The notes under the pieces were generated by a model. It was not told the DNA's origin and did not search any database. It was given only the letters and a program-made list of their open reading frames with translations. This document shows positions 1 through 10,363 of a DNA stretch of 64,000 bases, piece after piece (within the stretch, counting starts at the first letter, position 1; the number at the start of each line of letters is the position of its first letter). Position numbers and translations under genes: made by a program. The DNA lies in assembly GCA_022539475.1 (NCBI GenBank), contig VCMS01000064.1, positions 124,001 to 188,000 on the forward strand, written 5' to 3'. The stretch is from Gracilaria domingensis (taxonomy: Eukaryota; Rhodophyta; Florideophyceae; Gracilariales; Gracilariaceae).

Positions 1-2
1 TG

Positions 3-1874
3 TTCTTTGCAATTAGAAGTGATGGCGTAGCTTACTCATACAGCAGTCAGTACTCAAGCCGAAAACCTAGTGATTATGGGGACGCTAGTCAGGGGGGCTA
101 CACTGAAGGTCTGAATCAAGGCGCTGGAATCTATCAAGACGAATCCTATGCGGGAAACGGCGCGAGTGGATACGCTTCGGGACAACCTCCAATGGAGTCT
201 CGACCAATTGACGGGTCTGAAAACTTTGCCTACGAGAGACCAGAGGATGGACTTGGGGGCGCAAGCGGTTCTTACGGAAATGTTGGACCTGATACATATG
301 CAGCGTATTCAAGTCTAAACCTTCAGGATGCACCGACTACCATAGATAACGAAACGAACATGTACACTCAATCTGCAACTATGACGGCGGAAGGTGTGTT
401 CCACTATGGTTCTGGAACTAGGGATACCACGTTCTCTGGCACTCGATTACGTGAATCCGAGCAAGCAACAGAGTATGGTGCGTCTACAACTCACGATCAA
501 ACCGAGATTGCTTCTCGTGCTCAATCTGCAACTATGACTGAAACAGGTGGGCACATGTTGCATTACGGTTCTGGAACTAGGGATACTACGTTCTCTGGCA
601 CTCGCTTGCGTGAATCTGAGCAACCAACGGAGTATGGCGAAGCTACAACATACGATCATACTGAGATTGTTTCTCATGGCGATGCACCGACAACCATGCA
701 AGAGGATACCTTGCCTGGCGCCAGCGAATTTGAACAACGCATCTCTATGTTCGGTGGACGTAGGGGCTCCCACAGAACTCCTTCAGGCCAGGACACTAGA
801 GAAGGAAATTCTTTTCACGACAACCGCTCGGTAGCGCGGCCGAATTTTGAATCGGCGTCGAGTGGGAACCAAGGGCGCGAGTATGGAATGGCTTTGCTAG
901 GAACGGGGTATGAGACGGTGACGAAGGAAGAAAGAGAACAGTACAATGTTATGCAAGCGAGGGACTTGGAAAAGGAGTCACCCGAGACAATGGACTCACG
1001 GATAGGAGGCGGGCCTGAAGATTCGGAACGGATACTCTCAATGAGTTCGACGCCAACTGCTGCCCCTTCGCCGTACGAGACGGACATGCAAGGACAACTG
1101 GGTACTGATTCGGATTCTGGGAATGTTTCCTACCAATATACGCCAGTGCTTGCATCAGAATTTGCTTCGGCTGCTTCGGCAGACGTGCGTCGCAGTCGTG
1201 TTTTGCGACGCGCAAGGAACGATGACATTCACAAGGACTCGGTTCTGGATGACTATCAACACAATGAATCTAGCGTTCGTGAAAGTGCACGTCATGGCCA
1301 TGGGACAATGGAGTTGCAGTCGGATTTGTCGAACGACGGGCCGTGGCCATGGTGGTGGTCAGATCAGAAAGATCAGAAGGGGATTTTCGAAGAAAGCGCG
1401 GGTCCTTCTCATGCTGAGCCCGAACTTTATGACAAGGAAAACTCATCTCTGCCGAGCAACAATCAGTCACCTGTAGAACAATCGTCATCAGGGCTGTCAA
1501 CGGAGGATGCGAAGGCAGCGGTTGCGGTTGCTGACACGATGATTTTGAAACCATCTGAAATTGCGAGGCTGGGACATCTTCCTACCTCTGCTTCAAAGTG
1601 GCAACGACAGTACTCGAGTACTTCGGACGGGACAAGTCGGGAACGGTTTGAAAACAACCCTTACTTTGACGAGCTTCGAAAGCGGCGGGAACCATACGTG
1701 AAGAACGTCGCCAATCGCCTAAGTACAGGTGTCAAAGCGTACTCAAAAGAATCGGGAGAGTCATTACTGGAGCAGGCCAGGAAAGAGTTCGAAGAGGAAC
1801 ATTCACAGCAACCTTCGCTGGAATTTAATGGTAATGATCCATCTTCGTGGGTCACACAAGGCGTGGAGGTGTAG
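3..1874 (+). CDS. 5'-partial repeat-containing, low-complexity protein
   Basis: The reading frame is open from the left edge of the window to a TAG at 1872-1874, so the gene begins outside the window; the first internal Met is at 192. I do not recognise the family. The visible 623 residues are hydrophilic and rich in Ser, Thr, Gly, Glu and Tyr, with no transmembrane segment. A 51-residue unit occurs twice in tandem (about 369-521 and 522-674), with near-identical cores containing HYGSGTRDTTFSGTRLRESE. The C-terminal third is less repetitive and carries a charged stretch (NNPYFDELRKRREPYVKN and after) that looks helical. It is probably a largely disordered structural or adaptor protein; no function is assigned. 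An upstream splice junction near the left edge cannot be excluded. Confidence 0.75.
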   Translation, partial: FFAIRSDGVAYSYSSQYSSRKPSDYGDASQGGYTEGLNQGAGIYQDESYAGNGASGYASGQPPMESRPIDGSENFAYERPEDGLGGASGSYGNVGPDTYAAYSSLNLQDAPTTIDNETNMYTQSATMTAEGVFHYGSGTRDTTFSGTRLRESEQATEYGASTTHDQTEIASRAQSATMTETGGHMLHYGSGTRDTTFSGTRLRESEQPTEYGEATTYDHTEIVSHGDAPTTMQEDTLPGASEFEQRISMFGGRRGSHRTPSGQDTREGNSFHDNRSVARPNFESASSGNQGREYGMALLGTGYETVTKEEREQYNVMQARDLEKESPETMDSRIGGGPEDSERILSMSSTPTAAPSPYETDMQGQLGTDSDSGNVSYQYTPVLASEFASAASADVRRSRVLRRARNDDIHKDSVLDDYQHNESSVRESARHGHGTMELQSDLSNDGPWPWWWSDQKDQKGIFEESAGPSHAEPELYDKENSSLPSNNQSPVEQSSSGLSTEDAKAAVAVADTMILKPSEIARLGHLPTSASKWQRQYSSTSDGTSRERFENNPYFDELRKRREPYVKNVANRLSTGVKAYSKESGESLLEQARKEFEEEHSQQPSLEFNGNDPSSWVTQGVEV

Positions 1875-2166
1875 GTTCGGGGTTCTAGTGGTAGAAACGG
1901 CTGGCAGAGTTTGGCTTTTCGAATGTACGTAGTTATACCCGTAGACAAACACATGTCTGCGATCGGCACGGGTCACCACCCTTGTTGGTGCGAGTCTCTT
2001 TCAGTGGACCCAAATGTTTAGTGAACGTAAAGAACAAATGTACAAACGATATGATAAAAGGTTGCTGAGTACTGTTTGCAGTATGATTCGGAGCAAACTA
2101 GTACATAGAAACTCATTGCTTCGTCTTTCATCTTCGGCGAAGTTCATCATTATATCCCACTCCTCT

Positions 2167-2835
2167 TTACGTGGCCTTGGAAACTCCAACCTCCGCAGGA
2201 CGAAGTATTCTATCACCTATTGAGTAGCCGAGCTTTGTAATGTCAATCACAGTCCCAGGTTCATGTTCAGGAGATGGTACCTCAAACATGGCTTGATACT
2301 TGTTTGGATCAAATTTATCACCTATCTCTCCGAACCTCTCAATGCCATGTTGGGCAAAGACTTTCAACAGCTCGGATTCTGTGGCACCGAGACCGGTGAA
2401 TAACCCCTTCAAGTGGGATTGTCCGCCTGCATTAGTAAGAGCCGACTCGGGCACAGACTTGAGAGCAAGACCAAGGTTGTCCGCCACGCTCAGCAGATCT
2501 CGGGCGAATGGAACAACGGCATACCTCTTAGCATTCTCAACGTCTCGTCTCGCAATCATCCGAACATTTTCCATTTCGGCAAGAACCCGTAAGGTTTTAT
2601 CGTTGAGATCTGTCAGTTCTGCTTCTTTCTCCTCCAACTGCTTCAAGAGATTCTCCATATCTGCAGCACTGCTTTCTCCACTTTCGGGTTGTTTAGGTAC
2701 CTGTTGCCCTACCGGTTCTTCATCGTTCACCTGCTTGTCCTGAGAAGAGAAAAGACGACTAGCTGCAAAGTTTGTGGACGAACGCGAATACGTTGTTCGG
2801 AATAGCTGCCGCCCTCCTTGGATACAGCGTAGCAT
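2167..2835 (-). CDS. GRPE: GrpE nucleotide-exchange factor, mitochondrial
   Basis: GrpE is the nucleotide-exchange factor of mitochondrial Hsp70 and promotes ADP release during matrix import and folding. The protein has an Arg/Ser-rich leader (MLRCIQGGRQLFRTTYSRSS) typical of matrix presequences. A long N-terminal helix follows (EEKEAELTDLNDKTLRVLAEMENVR), then the GrpE core ending in the conserved beta-wing with KFDPNKYQAMF, GTVIDITKLGYSIGDRILRPAEVGVS. The ATG at 2835 was chosen because the frame farther upstream offers only a GTG. At 222 residues the length is normal for a mitochondrial GrpE including its presequence. It is intronless. A TCAGG repeat element lies about 290 bp upstream (3122-3141). 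Confidence 0.93.
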   Translation of the reverse strand: MLRCIQGGRQLFRTTYSRSSTNFAASRLFSSQDKQVNDEEPVGQQVPKQPESGESSAADMENLLKQLEEKEAELTDLNDKTLRVLAEMENVRMIARRDVENAKRYAVVPFARDLLSVADNLGLALKSVPESALTNAGGQSHLKGLFTGLGATESELLKVFAQHGIERFGEIGDKFDPNKYQAMFEVPSPEHEPGTVIDITKLGYSIGDRILRPAEVGVSKAT

Positions 2836-4412
2836 TTTGCTGTAGTTCTTTTCCACAACCCTGAGGATCACGGTACAGTTTGTTCGTTTTCTCACCTAGG
2901 ATATCTTGTCGGCAGAATCGAGGCTGAGATTGTGAAATGTCGATACTACCCGCTCTTATATTCAAATATTGTTTCCGCAACCGACAAAGAGCTTTTGTCT
3001 GATACAGCTCCTGCAGACGGTATATCTTCTTGCACACGTGAGAGAGAGAGACGGTTGCAGAAGTATTAATAATGAAAGGGGGCCGACGACGCTTGTGCAC
3101 TTTAAGGATCTATGATGATCTTCAGGCCCTGAAGTTCAGGGTCACATGCTAGATGCGGGGAACACACGCTTGTGCCACGTTGCACAAGACACGTGCATAG
3201 TTGTTCAAGCCACAGCCCGATCACGGATTAGGCTTGATTTATCGTTTTCTTGTTACTACCCTTGTATCGCGGGCAGGGACAGATTGCCAAAGGAATCTCT
3301 TCTGTTCGTTGAGGTAGCGAGCACAATGGACCGCTCTGTGCTGCGCAGCTTGCCCCTGCCAGCTGCGCACACTCGTATCACCTGATGACGACTGCTGCCG
3401 GGTGGGTGAGGTGGGAATTCCAGATGAGTCCAGTGGGAGCCAAAAGAGCAGAGCTGGCTGGTGCGGAAGCTGCACGGCGGAGGTCGACTTCCGCGCAGCA
3501 GAATCTACGAAGGGAAGGGATACTGCTTTGACGACCTCCGCATGCGCAATGTATGCTGTATGATCCAATACGCCAGCTCTGCTCTATGATAAATCGTTTT
3601 CTGCGCAACTTGCTATTAATTCAATGATGCATTTCAGGTCATTGCTCATACCCAAAAACTGACACGCTTCGTTGCTTGTACGTGCAAGTTCTGGCCGCTG
3701 TTTCTTCTCGACGCATATCAAAAACTGCGCGGCACACAGAATGAAGAGCTTTACTAACTTGCAAGTCCTCATATCTTGTTCACTCTTCTTGTGTGCACAC
3801 AGGGCAATATATAGGGGGCAACCCCGCTGAGATACCATCGGTATCGAGCTTCAGTACATATATTCGTATGTTGCTTTAGATTTTTTTCAGATAATGTTTG
3901 ATAGAATGGACTTCCTCTTGCTCACAGCCCAGTATCCCGGATCCTTTCTCAAAACTGAACTCTCTGCAGTTTGTTAGAGATAGAGAGATAAGAACAAACA
4001 CACGCAAATGCATCAAGTACTCTGGAAGTAGTTCATTTCTCAGTTTGGGAATCCAGAATGTTCTCGAGAGTTCTCAGAGCTCTATTAATGTCGCGTTTCA
4101 AATTTATGATGGCTACAAGCAATCCAGCACTGATGACCGAGCAGAGTAGAGAGGCTGACAACAGTCCCAAGATACAGGGATATTGGGAAAGTCTAACGGT
4201 TTAGGAGGCATCCAGTTGCCAATCATATCAGTAAGACATCGTCACAAGCTAAGGTCGGCTTCCATCGCTTCATCCGGACTTCACGCAGTAAAGCGTGTGA
4301 ACTCAACCGAATACCACGCCCATATATGTCCAGTTGCCCGAGGCCTGTCGATTGTAAGCTTGTGCAACAACGGGTAATATCAAAACTCTGGAGCGAACAA
4401 AAGAAAACAATA
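2836..4412. other. intergenic stretch without convincing gene
   Basis: About 1.6 kb between the divergent GrpE and LCMT1 genes. Short open frames exist on both strands but none has family resemblance. Visible elements are a GA repeat near 3043-3052 and the TCAGG inverted-plus-direct repeat at 3122-3141. Confidence 0.6.
3122..3141. promoter_or_regulatory. TCAGG inverted-plus-direct repeat, copy 1
   Basis: TCAGGCCCTGAAGTTCAGGG combines an inverted CAGG/CCTG pair with a third CAGG half-site in direct orientation. It lies about 290 bp upstream of the GrpE start. Similar elements stand before three other genes in this window; a role as a transcription-factor site is inference. Confidence 0.4.
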
Positions 4413-5465
4413 ATGGCGGCGCAGTCAACAAGCCCGAAGTCTTGTGTTGGAATGAGCTCTTCGAAGAATTTGGTACCAGAAAGCAGCAGCTTTTCATTTA
4501 TATCTTACGTTTCCGCCGCTGAGAAGGGGTATTTCGATGATCCTCATCTTGCTCCCATGAAAGTTCGCCATCAGAGAGAGTTTCTTCGGGATACCGACTT
4601 TTCTCCAGAGTCTGTTTACTCTTTGTCACCAATAAGTAATCATAATACCTATGTTCGCGTACTCTTGAAGAGAACTCTTATCAATACATTCGTAGAAAAC
4701 TTCAGGGACGAATTGGTCCAAGTCATTTCACTTGGGTCCGGGTTGGATACCTTCGCCTTTCAACTCTTTACAGAGATTCAGTCATTGCCCCAAATCCGAT
4801 TTCTTGAACTTGATCTACAGTCGGTCGTGGAGAAAAAGCAATACTACGCTGAAAACGTTCTCATAGATGATGCAGTTTTCGACGCTAGAGAGTGGGGATC
4901 GTCTCATTTTCGAGCTTGGAAAGCACATCCAACTTCCGTTGACAAGTCATTCTACAATCTTCGGTCCTGTGACCTTCGTAATCTCGATGAACTAGAAGTC
5001 TCATTATTCGAGACAGGCATAGATTTCTCAAAACCCACTCTTATAATTGCAGAGATTGTTTTGGTTTACTTGGACCCAAGTCATTCGGATGATCTCATCA
5101 GTTTCTGCGCCAACAAGTTCTTTGGACCTTGCTTATTTCTCGACGTCGACCACGTCATTACAGAGCGAGAATTCGGAAACAGTATGAAGCAAGCTTTTGC
5201 CGCGCTCCAGCTTCCGTTATTAGGCCTAGAAAAGTATCCGTCCATGGAATCGCAAATTAGCAGATTCACAAGACTGGGCTGGGAACGTTGTTGTGGGCGA
5301 ACCATGTACGCAGAGTTTCAGAAAAGAATAGGTAAAGAAGGTATACGAAACTTGGAGGGGGAAGAAAAGCTTGATGAAAAGGACCGATCAGAGAAGATTC
5401 TTTCACACTATGGGGTATTCAAAGCCACAAAAGGATTCAACGGTAAAGAAAGTTTCTTAGTTTGA
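4413..5465 (+). CDS. LCMT1: leucine carboxyl methyltransferase 1 (PP2A methyltransferase)
   Basis: A SAM-dependent enzyme of the LCMT1/PPM1 family. It methylates the C-terminal leucine carboxyl of the PP2A catalytic subunit and so controls assembly of PP2A holoenzymes in the cytosol. Visible motifs are the SAM-binding loop ISLGSGLDTFAFQL (about residues 105-118), the acidic strand RFLELDLQSVVEKK, and the AEIVLVYLDP segment that corresponds to the conserved AE-VL-YL motif. The ATG at 4413 sits in a good context (ACAATAATGG) and gives 350 residues, close to family size. An in-frame ATG at 4326 would add 29 residues of no family character. The gene is intronless, and the closing helices are present. 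Confidence 0.92.
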   Translation: MAAQSTSPKSCVGMSSSKNLVPESSSFSFISYVSAAEKGYFDDPHLAPMKVRHQREFLRDTDFSPESVYSLSPISNHNTYVRVLLKRTLINTFVENFRDELVQVISLGSGLDTFAFQLFTEIQSLPQIRFLELDLQSVVEKKQYYAENVLIDDAVFDAREWGSSHFRAWKAHPTSVDKSFYNLRSCDLRNLDELEVSLFETGIDFSKPTLIIAEIVLVYLDPSHSDDLISFCANKFFGPCLFLDVDHVITEREFGNSMKQAFAALQLPLLGLEKYPSMESQISRFTRLGWERCCGRTMYAEFQKRIGKEGIRNLEGEEKLDEKDRSEKILSHYGVFKATKGFNGKESFLV

Positions 5466-6125
5466 ATGGATCTAGAAAGATGCAGAGATGAACCCGTTTA
5501 CCGAGTTGGGAACTGATCAATGATTGATTTCATGATTCCCTCCCACGATCTTCGAGAGCAATGAGCTCTAGCCCTAAAAACGAAAGGAAGCAGTATGAAA
5601 CCGAGACGTTTTCGACGGTGGCATGAAGTACGCATCCGGAGCATATCTGCATCTACCTAATGCGACTAAAAAGGTTTTCCTAAGGATTGCCCTATTACCC
5701 GTGAAGGACACCGACAAGTACGGAAGCCGTGTCTCGTAACAGGATTCATATACTGCGTACGGAAACGGCAGACAGACGTCGCCGAGCGCCAGCTTGCCTA
5801 CAGTAGCGAATAATGTACGACAAATTTGCGCGAATTGCTCGTGGAAGCGGAAGCAGTGGGCAAGCACCCACGGGGTTGGTCTCCCAGACCTGAAGGTTGG
5901 AAACCAAATACTGTTGTTACTGCGTGGTCTTTCGGGGCAAAATGAAATCCATTTGTTGGTCGGACTTCAGGCCTCTGACACTTAAAGAGCCCTGGAAACA
6001 AGCAATACCTGGATTTCTTGACCACGCAGATAATAGAAGTACGTGCGTTGGATTCCTGCCCACCGAAGTATTACCTAGCTTAGGATTCGATTCCGACGAG
6101 TACTCCTTGATCAGGATCAGGATAA
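5466..6125. other. intergenic, nothing recognised
   Basis: 660 bp between two co-oriented genes. Short frames on both strands show no family features. It presumably holds the LCMT1 3' end and the promoter of the GH63 gene. Confidence 0.5.
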
Positions 6126-8918
6126 ATGAAACCCCTTCGCCCATTGCTGGATGTAGAAAATCCTCCGGAGGAACGTCTACGCATACTCGACCGAAAGAGT
6201 CCTTGGCGCTTGTTTGGGACGTATCTTTCCGATCGTCAATGGGGCACAGTCCGCGAGGATTATTCTCCTAAAGGGGAAGCTTGGTCTTGGTTTCGTCACG
6301 ATGATGTCCCCTATCGTGCGTATCGCTGGGGAGAGGATGGGCTACTTGGTTTCTGCGATGAACGACAGTTGTTAAATTTTTCCTTGTCCATGTGGAACGG
6401 AAGGGACCCTACACTCAAATCTCGTCTTTGGGGTCTCACAAACCATGAGGGCATTCATGGAGAGGACGTGAAAGAAATATACTTCTTTGAAGATGGGACC
6501 CCAAGTAGCTCTTACATGAAAGCAACTTACCGATATCCTATGGATGAATTTCCCTACAAGACTGTCGAAGAGGAAAACTTGAAACGGCGAAAAGAGCTCT
6601 ATGAAAAGCATACGTATATTCCTGAATATGAACTCATGGATACTGGGGTGTTTGATGATGACAGGTTTTACGATGTAACTGTTGAATACTTCAAGAACAC
6701 CGCCCTTGATACGTTTATAGCAATCACGATTGAAAACTGTTCTGACGGAGAGGAAGAACTTGTATTGCTCCCAACTTTGTTGTTTCGGAACACTTGGAGT
6801 TGGGAGAAAAGCTCTGTAAAACCAGACATGTTCATTTCCGACAGTATTGGGGATGGTAATTCCGTCACTTCAATTACCTGCGATGCTCTCGGAGATTACT
6901 TGCCTTCGATGTCGCTATTGTGCGAAAAGGATCGCAGTTCAATACTGTTCTGTGATAATGAGACAGCTTTTTCGCGATTTAAAGGACGATCGATTTGTCG
7001 AGAGTTGTACAAAAGAGAGGGCACACCATATCCTAAACATGGTGTTGATGAATACGTAATCTCTGGTAACCCAGCTTTTGTCAATCCTGAGCAAAGGGGT
7101 ACCAAATCGGCAATTATGTATGTCCTTCAAACCCAGCCGAAGAGTAAGACCACGATTCGGTTGCGATTAATGCCCACTGACGACGCCGAGAAGGAGACAA
7201 GATTCTTTGAAAGTTTCGAGGCTACTCGTAGAAAAAGGATGAAGGAAGCAGACGCATTCTATGACTGGATTTCTCCTTGTAGAATGTCAGTCGACCGGAG
7301 AATGATACAAAGGCATGCTTACGCTGGGATGCTCTGGTCTCGAATGACGTACATCTATAACACAAAGGAGTGGCTTTCAGTCGGTCCTGAAAGACGACGT
7401 TCCACCCGTGGCAGGAATCGCAGTTGGACACATTTTAACGCTCTTGACATAATAACTGCTTGCGATGGTTGGGAATACCCGTGGTTTGCAGCTTGGGATT
7501 CTGCGTTTCATAATGTCGTCTTTGCCGCGATTGATCCAGAATTCGCGAAGAGCCAGGTTATGCTTCTCATGGGTCCGAATTACATGAGTACGAGTGGACA
7601 AGTCCCAGCCTATGAATGGGACTTAGGAGACAGCAATCCACCTTTGCAAGCATGGAGCGCTTATAAAGTTTACATGATTGAGAAAGAAATGTATGGAATA
7701 GAAGACATATCTTTTCTTCGCCTCTGCTATCCACGTTTGAATCGTTTTTACACATGGTTTGCTACCAGCGCCGAAGTAGAAAGCCATATCGTTGGGAAAT
7801 CATTTCTTGGCTTGGATAATATATCTCTCGTTGACCGTAGCAGTCTGCCGGAACATGTGGAATCCATGTATCAGGTTGACGGCACAGCATGGGCAGCGGC
7901 CACGGCGTTGACTATGATGAAATTATCACTTCTGTTAAAAGATGAGTCTTCTGAAGTGTTTGCGTCGCAGTTCTTTGTTGATGCCAGTTTCCGAGCAATG
8001 GCGTTAAATAACTACGACGGAGATCTGGACAAACCTGGAAGCGGTCATATCATGTTGTACTCGTCTGAAGACGGATTTTTCTACGACTCTATGAAACTAA
8101 AACATGATTACAAACCTCGTCAGCTTAACATCCCCACTCTGGTTGGGTTGATTCCGATAGTTGCTATAGAAACTCTTGATGTTGATGTAATCGAGAAGCG
8201 ACCCGCCTTCGCTGAGGCTGTTCGCCAGTACTACAGCAGTGAACAGCATGCGAATCTTGGAAGTAGTCTTACGAGTGATAACGTGTTCACTGACAGAAAG
8301 GTCATCCCTCGCAGGGGGAACGGAAAATCACAAATTGGCGTGTATGCTGTGAACGGAGAAAAGCTTCGACGTATTCTGACCAAGGTGCTGGATGAAAATT
8401 GCTTTTTTTCTGAGTATGGTATTCGTTCTGCAAGCAAAGAGCTCGAACATTCTCCTTATTTGTTTGACGACGGAGTTGTAGAAAAAGAATATCGGTACCT
8501 CCCAGCGGAAAGCTATGGTGATGGGAAAATGTTTGGTGGGAATTCTAGTTGGAGAGGAAGCATATGGATTCCGGCAACCTATCTCATAATCGAAAGTTTA
8601 CTCAAGTATCACAGCTGCCTTGGGGATAATTTCACCGTTGAATGTCCAACAGGTTCAGGAATTCAGATGAATTTGAGAGAGGTGGCCTTCCACATAATCA
8701 TCCGTGTTACGAGGCTTTTTGAAATGAATCAAGAAGGAAGTCGCCCATCTCTTCAAAAGTTCGCGAGATATCCTGGTCATCCAAAATGGAGGCGTCCTTT
8801 ATACTTCGAATTCTTTGACGGTGACAATGGTTCTGGTTTAGGAGCTACACACCAGACAGGATGGACAGGGTTGATAGCAGACATGTTGACAATGCTTTCG
8901 TATGAAGAGATGTCATAG
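6126..8918 (+). CDS. GH63-family glucosidase of bacterial type (MGH1-like)
   Basis: 930 residues, one uninterrupted exon. The sequence follows the large glucosidase/MGH1-like GH63 proteins common in bacteria. The N-terminal block has WRLFGTYLSDRQWGTVREDY, FRHDDVPYRAYRWGEDG and MWNGRDPTLKSRLWGLTN. The (alpha/alpha)6 catalytic part includes WEYPWFAAWDSAFHNV (about residues 449-464), EWDLGDSNPPLQAWSAY (about 497-513), the GNSSWRGSIWIPATYLI region, and the C-terminal GDNGSGLGATHQTGWTGLIADM. GH63 enzymes hydrolyse alpha-glucosidic bonds with inversion. This is not the ER glucosidase I that trims N-glycans: it has no signal anchor and a different N-terminus. No targeting peptide is obvious, so a cytosolic role on alpha-glucans or glucosyl compatible solutes is inferred. 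The bacterial likeness and lack of introns suggest ancient horizontal transfer. Confidence 0.88.
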   Translation: MKPLRPLLDVENPPEERLRILDRKSPWRLFGTYLSDRQWGTVREDYSPKGEAWSWFRHDDVPYRAYRWGEDGLLGFCDERQLLNFSLSMWNGRDPTLKSRLWGLTNHEGIHGEDVKEIYFFEDGTPSSSYMKATYRYPMDEFPYKTVEEENLKRRKELYEKHTYIPEYELMDTGVFDDDRFYDVTVEYFKNTALDTFIAITIENCSDGEEELVLLPTLLFRNTWSWEKSSVKPDMFISDSIGDGNSVTSITCDALGDYLPSMSLLCEKDRSSILFCDNETAFSRFKGRSICRELYKREGTPYPKHGVDEYVISGNPAFVNPEQRGTKSAIMYVLQTQPKSKTTIRLRLMPTDDAEKETRFFESFEATRRKRMKEADAFYDWISPCRMSVDRRMIQRHAYAGMLWSRMTYIYNTKEWLSVGPERRRSTRGRNRSWTHFNALDIITACDGWEYPWFAAWDSAFHNVVFAAIDPEFAKSQVMLLMGPNYMSTSGQVPAYEWDLGDSNPPLQAWSAYKVYMIEKEMYGIEDISFLRLCYPRLNRFYTWFATSAEVESHIVGKSFLGLDNISLVDRSSLPEHVESMYQVDGTAWAAATALTMMKLSLLLKDESSEVFASQFFVDASFRAMALNNYDGDLDKPGSGHIMLYSSEDGFFYDSMKLKHDYKPRQLNIPTLVGLIPIVAIETLDVDVIEKRPAFAEAVRQYYSSEQHANLGSSLTSDNVFTDRKVIPRRGNGKSQIGVYAVNGEKLRRILTKVLDENCFFSEYGIRSASKELEHSPYLFDDGVVEKEYRYLPAESYGDGKMFGGNSSWRGSIWIPATYLIIESLLKYHSCLGDNFTVECPTGSGIQMNLREVAFHIIIRVTRLFEMNQEGSRPSLQKFARYPGHPKWRRPLYFEFFDGDNGSGLGATHQTGWTGLIADMLTMLSYEEMS

Positions 8919-9070
8919 AACTTTTGAGTTCAATGTGACGTTCGAGTATTTGGTAAGCAGGATACAGAAAGCTGATATACGTACGCTTCTCCTCCTGCTT
9001 GTCTAGCGATTCGTGCCATTCAGCTTGAGATATACATTCGTATGTCAAACGAAGAGGAGTCTTCAAGTTA

Positions 9071-9631
9071 TCACCCTAATTTTCGGTCTTGCGTATTGCT
9101 TTCGAGCTCTATGTTTGGCTTCATGGAGTCCTGAAGATGTAAATATCCAGAGGGGAGCTGGCCGAACTTTCCACGATGAAACTCTTGAAATGGCCTCTCG
9201 AGTTTTGGGTGTGTGATGTAGGTATCACATGTGAAACACCAGAAGCTCAAGTCGGACAGACTGATGGCGATAACGGAATGATTGTTTTCCCGGTCATCAT
9301 CTTCAGAATGCTTTACCATGTGGCCCTGCTTATAACGACTGCATCCTGCAAAACAACATACGAGACAAACCCATCCTTCGTCTGTATCTCCGCATGTTTG
9401 ACAGGTTTGGTACTTCAGGAACCGGTTTTGTCTCCGTCCTTTTCTAGCTGTTCGCGGATCGGGGCTCAAGTCAGGATGAACAATGAAGCCAGATTCAGAT
9501 ATGTGTGGGCAGTTCGGGGAGGGAGCAATAGAGAAACCAGCTAAATCATCCATGTCTGCAATTGGAACGATCGAGAAACGCGTGTTCTTGGTGACGCCAA
9601 GTAAAGCGCTGGACTTCAGCGGCTGAAGCAT
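9071..9631 (-). CDS. UBP-type zinc-finger protein
   Basis: A 186-residue protein consisting almost entirely of one ZnF-UBP domain, the fold in HDAC6, USP5 and BRAP that binds the free C-terminal Gly-Gly of ubiquitin. All expected metal ligands are visible: C41 and H43 (CPH), C77 and C80 (CQTC), C89, C92 or C93, C97, H104, H108, H118, C132 and C135 (WCFTC). The aromatic/polar ubiquitin-binding strand SFWCFTCDTYI is kept. No deacetylase or protease domain is attached, so this is a stand-alone ubiquitin-tail reader. The start is an ATG at 9629-9631. The gene converges with the GH63 gene, leaving about 150 bp between stop codons. Confidence 0.88.
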   Translation of the reverse strand: MLQPLKSSALLGVTKNTRFSIVPIADMDDLAGFSIAPSPNCPHISESGFIVHPDLSPDPRTARKGRRQNRFLKYQTCQTCGDTDEGWVCLVCCFAGCSRYKQGHMVKHSEDDDRENNHSVIAISLSDLSFWCFTCDTYITHPKLERPFQEFHRGKFGQLPSGYLHLQDSMKPNIELESNTQDRKLG

Positions 9632-10363
9632 CGCTCAAATATCGTCCATGCATTACCTGGATACATTTTTCTACTCAAAAAGAGGCCAAACAGAAAACAG
9701 AATTTGCATCCCAAGCACACAAAGCACCATTGCACTCCTGTTCTATACGATATTGTCAAAGAAGTAAAGTTTATCCGTGTTGTAACTCACATATTCGTCT
9801 TAAGCTGAAGTGCAAAGACAGAGAGGAGTCTAGAACTAATGCTAGGAGCAGCGGGCCGCCTTGTCGGGTAGTGGCTTAAAAAGAAACGAATGGAGTATAG
9901 AATGCACGATGGTAAAGTAATGCATCCGAGCATATATCTGAGACTTTTGGTCTCGATGTGAACCTTCTGGATTACCAATATCTCTCTCTTTCTGTAATAT
10001 GGGCGCAGTTAATAGTCTAAATCCTGCATACTGCAGACTCTGCGGTGCAGAGCGTTTCTGGTGAACGAAGCGGTCTTTCACCAGAATATTAAACATTTGC
10101 CAGCTACCCCGTGCTAGACAGGGCCGTTCAACTGGATATAGATTGGGAAGTCCTTGCCCATACGGACAATTGTTGAGTCCCAATTATGTTCTGGGATGAC
10201 ACCACATCTACTTGACTCACTAGCGCAAACCGCGCACGTTTGCAGCAGATGCGAGACAAAACATACACGACCTGTCAAGAAGAGTTTTGTTGCTGAATCA
10301 TTTATATGAAATAGAAGCAAGGTTTTGATACTGTTCACAAAGACGTGACAAACGCAGTAACAT
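9632..10363. other. intergenic, nothing recognised
   Basis: About 730 bp between the ZnF-UBP start and the RPS15 stop. Open frames are short and overlap on both strands; no family features or RNA-gene signals were seen. Confidence 0.5.
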
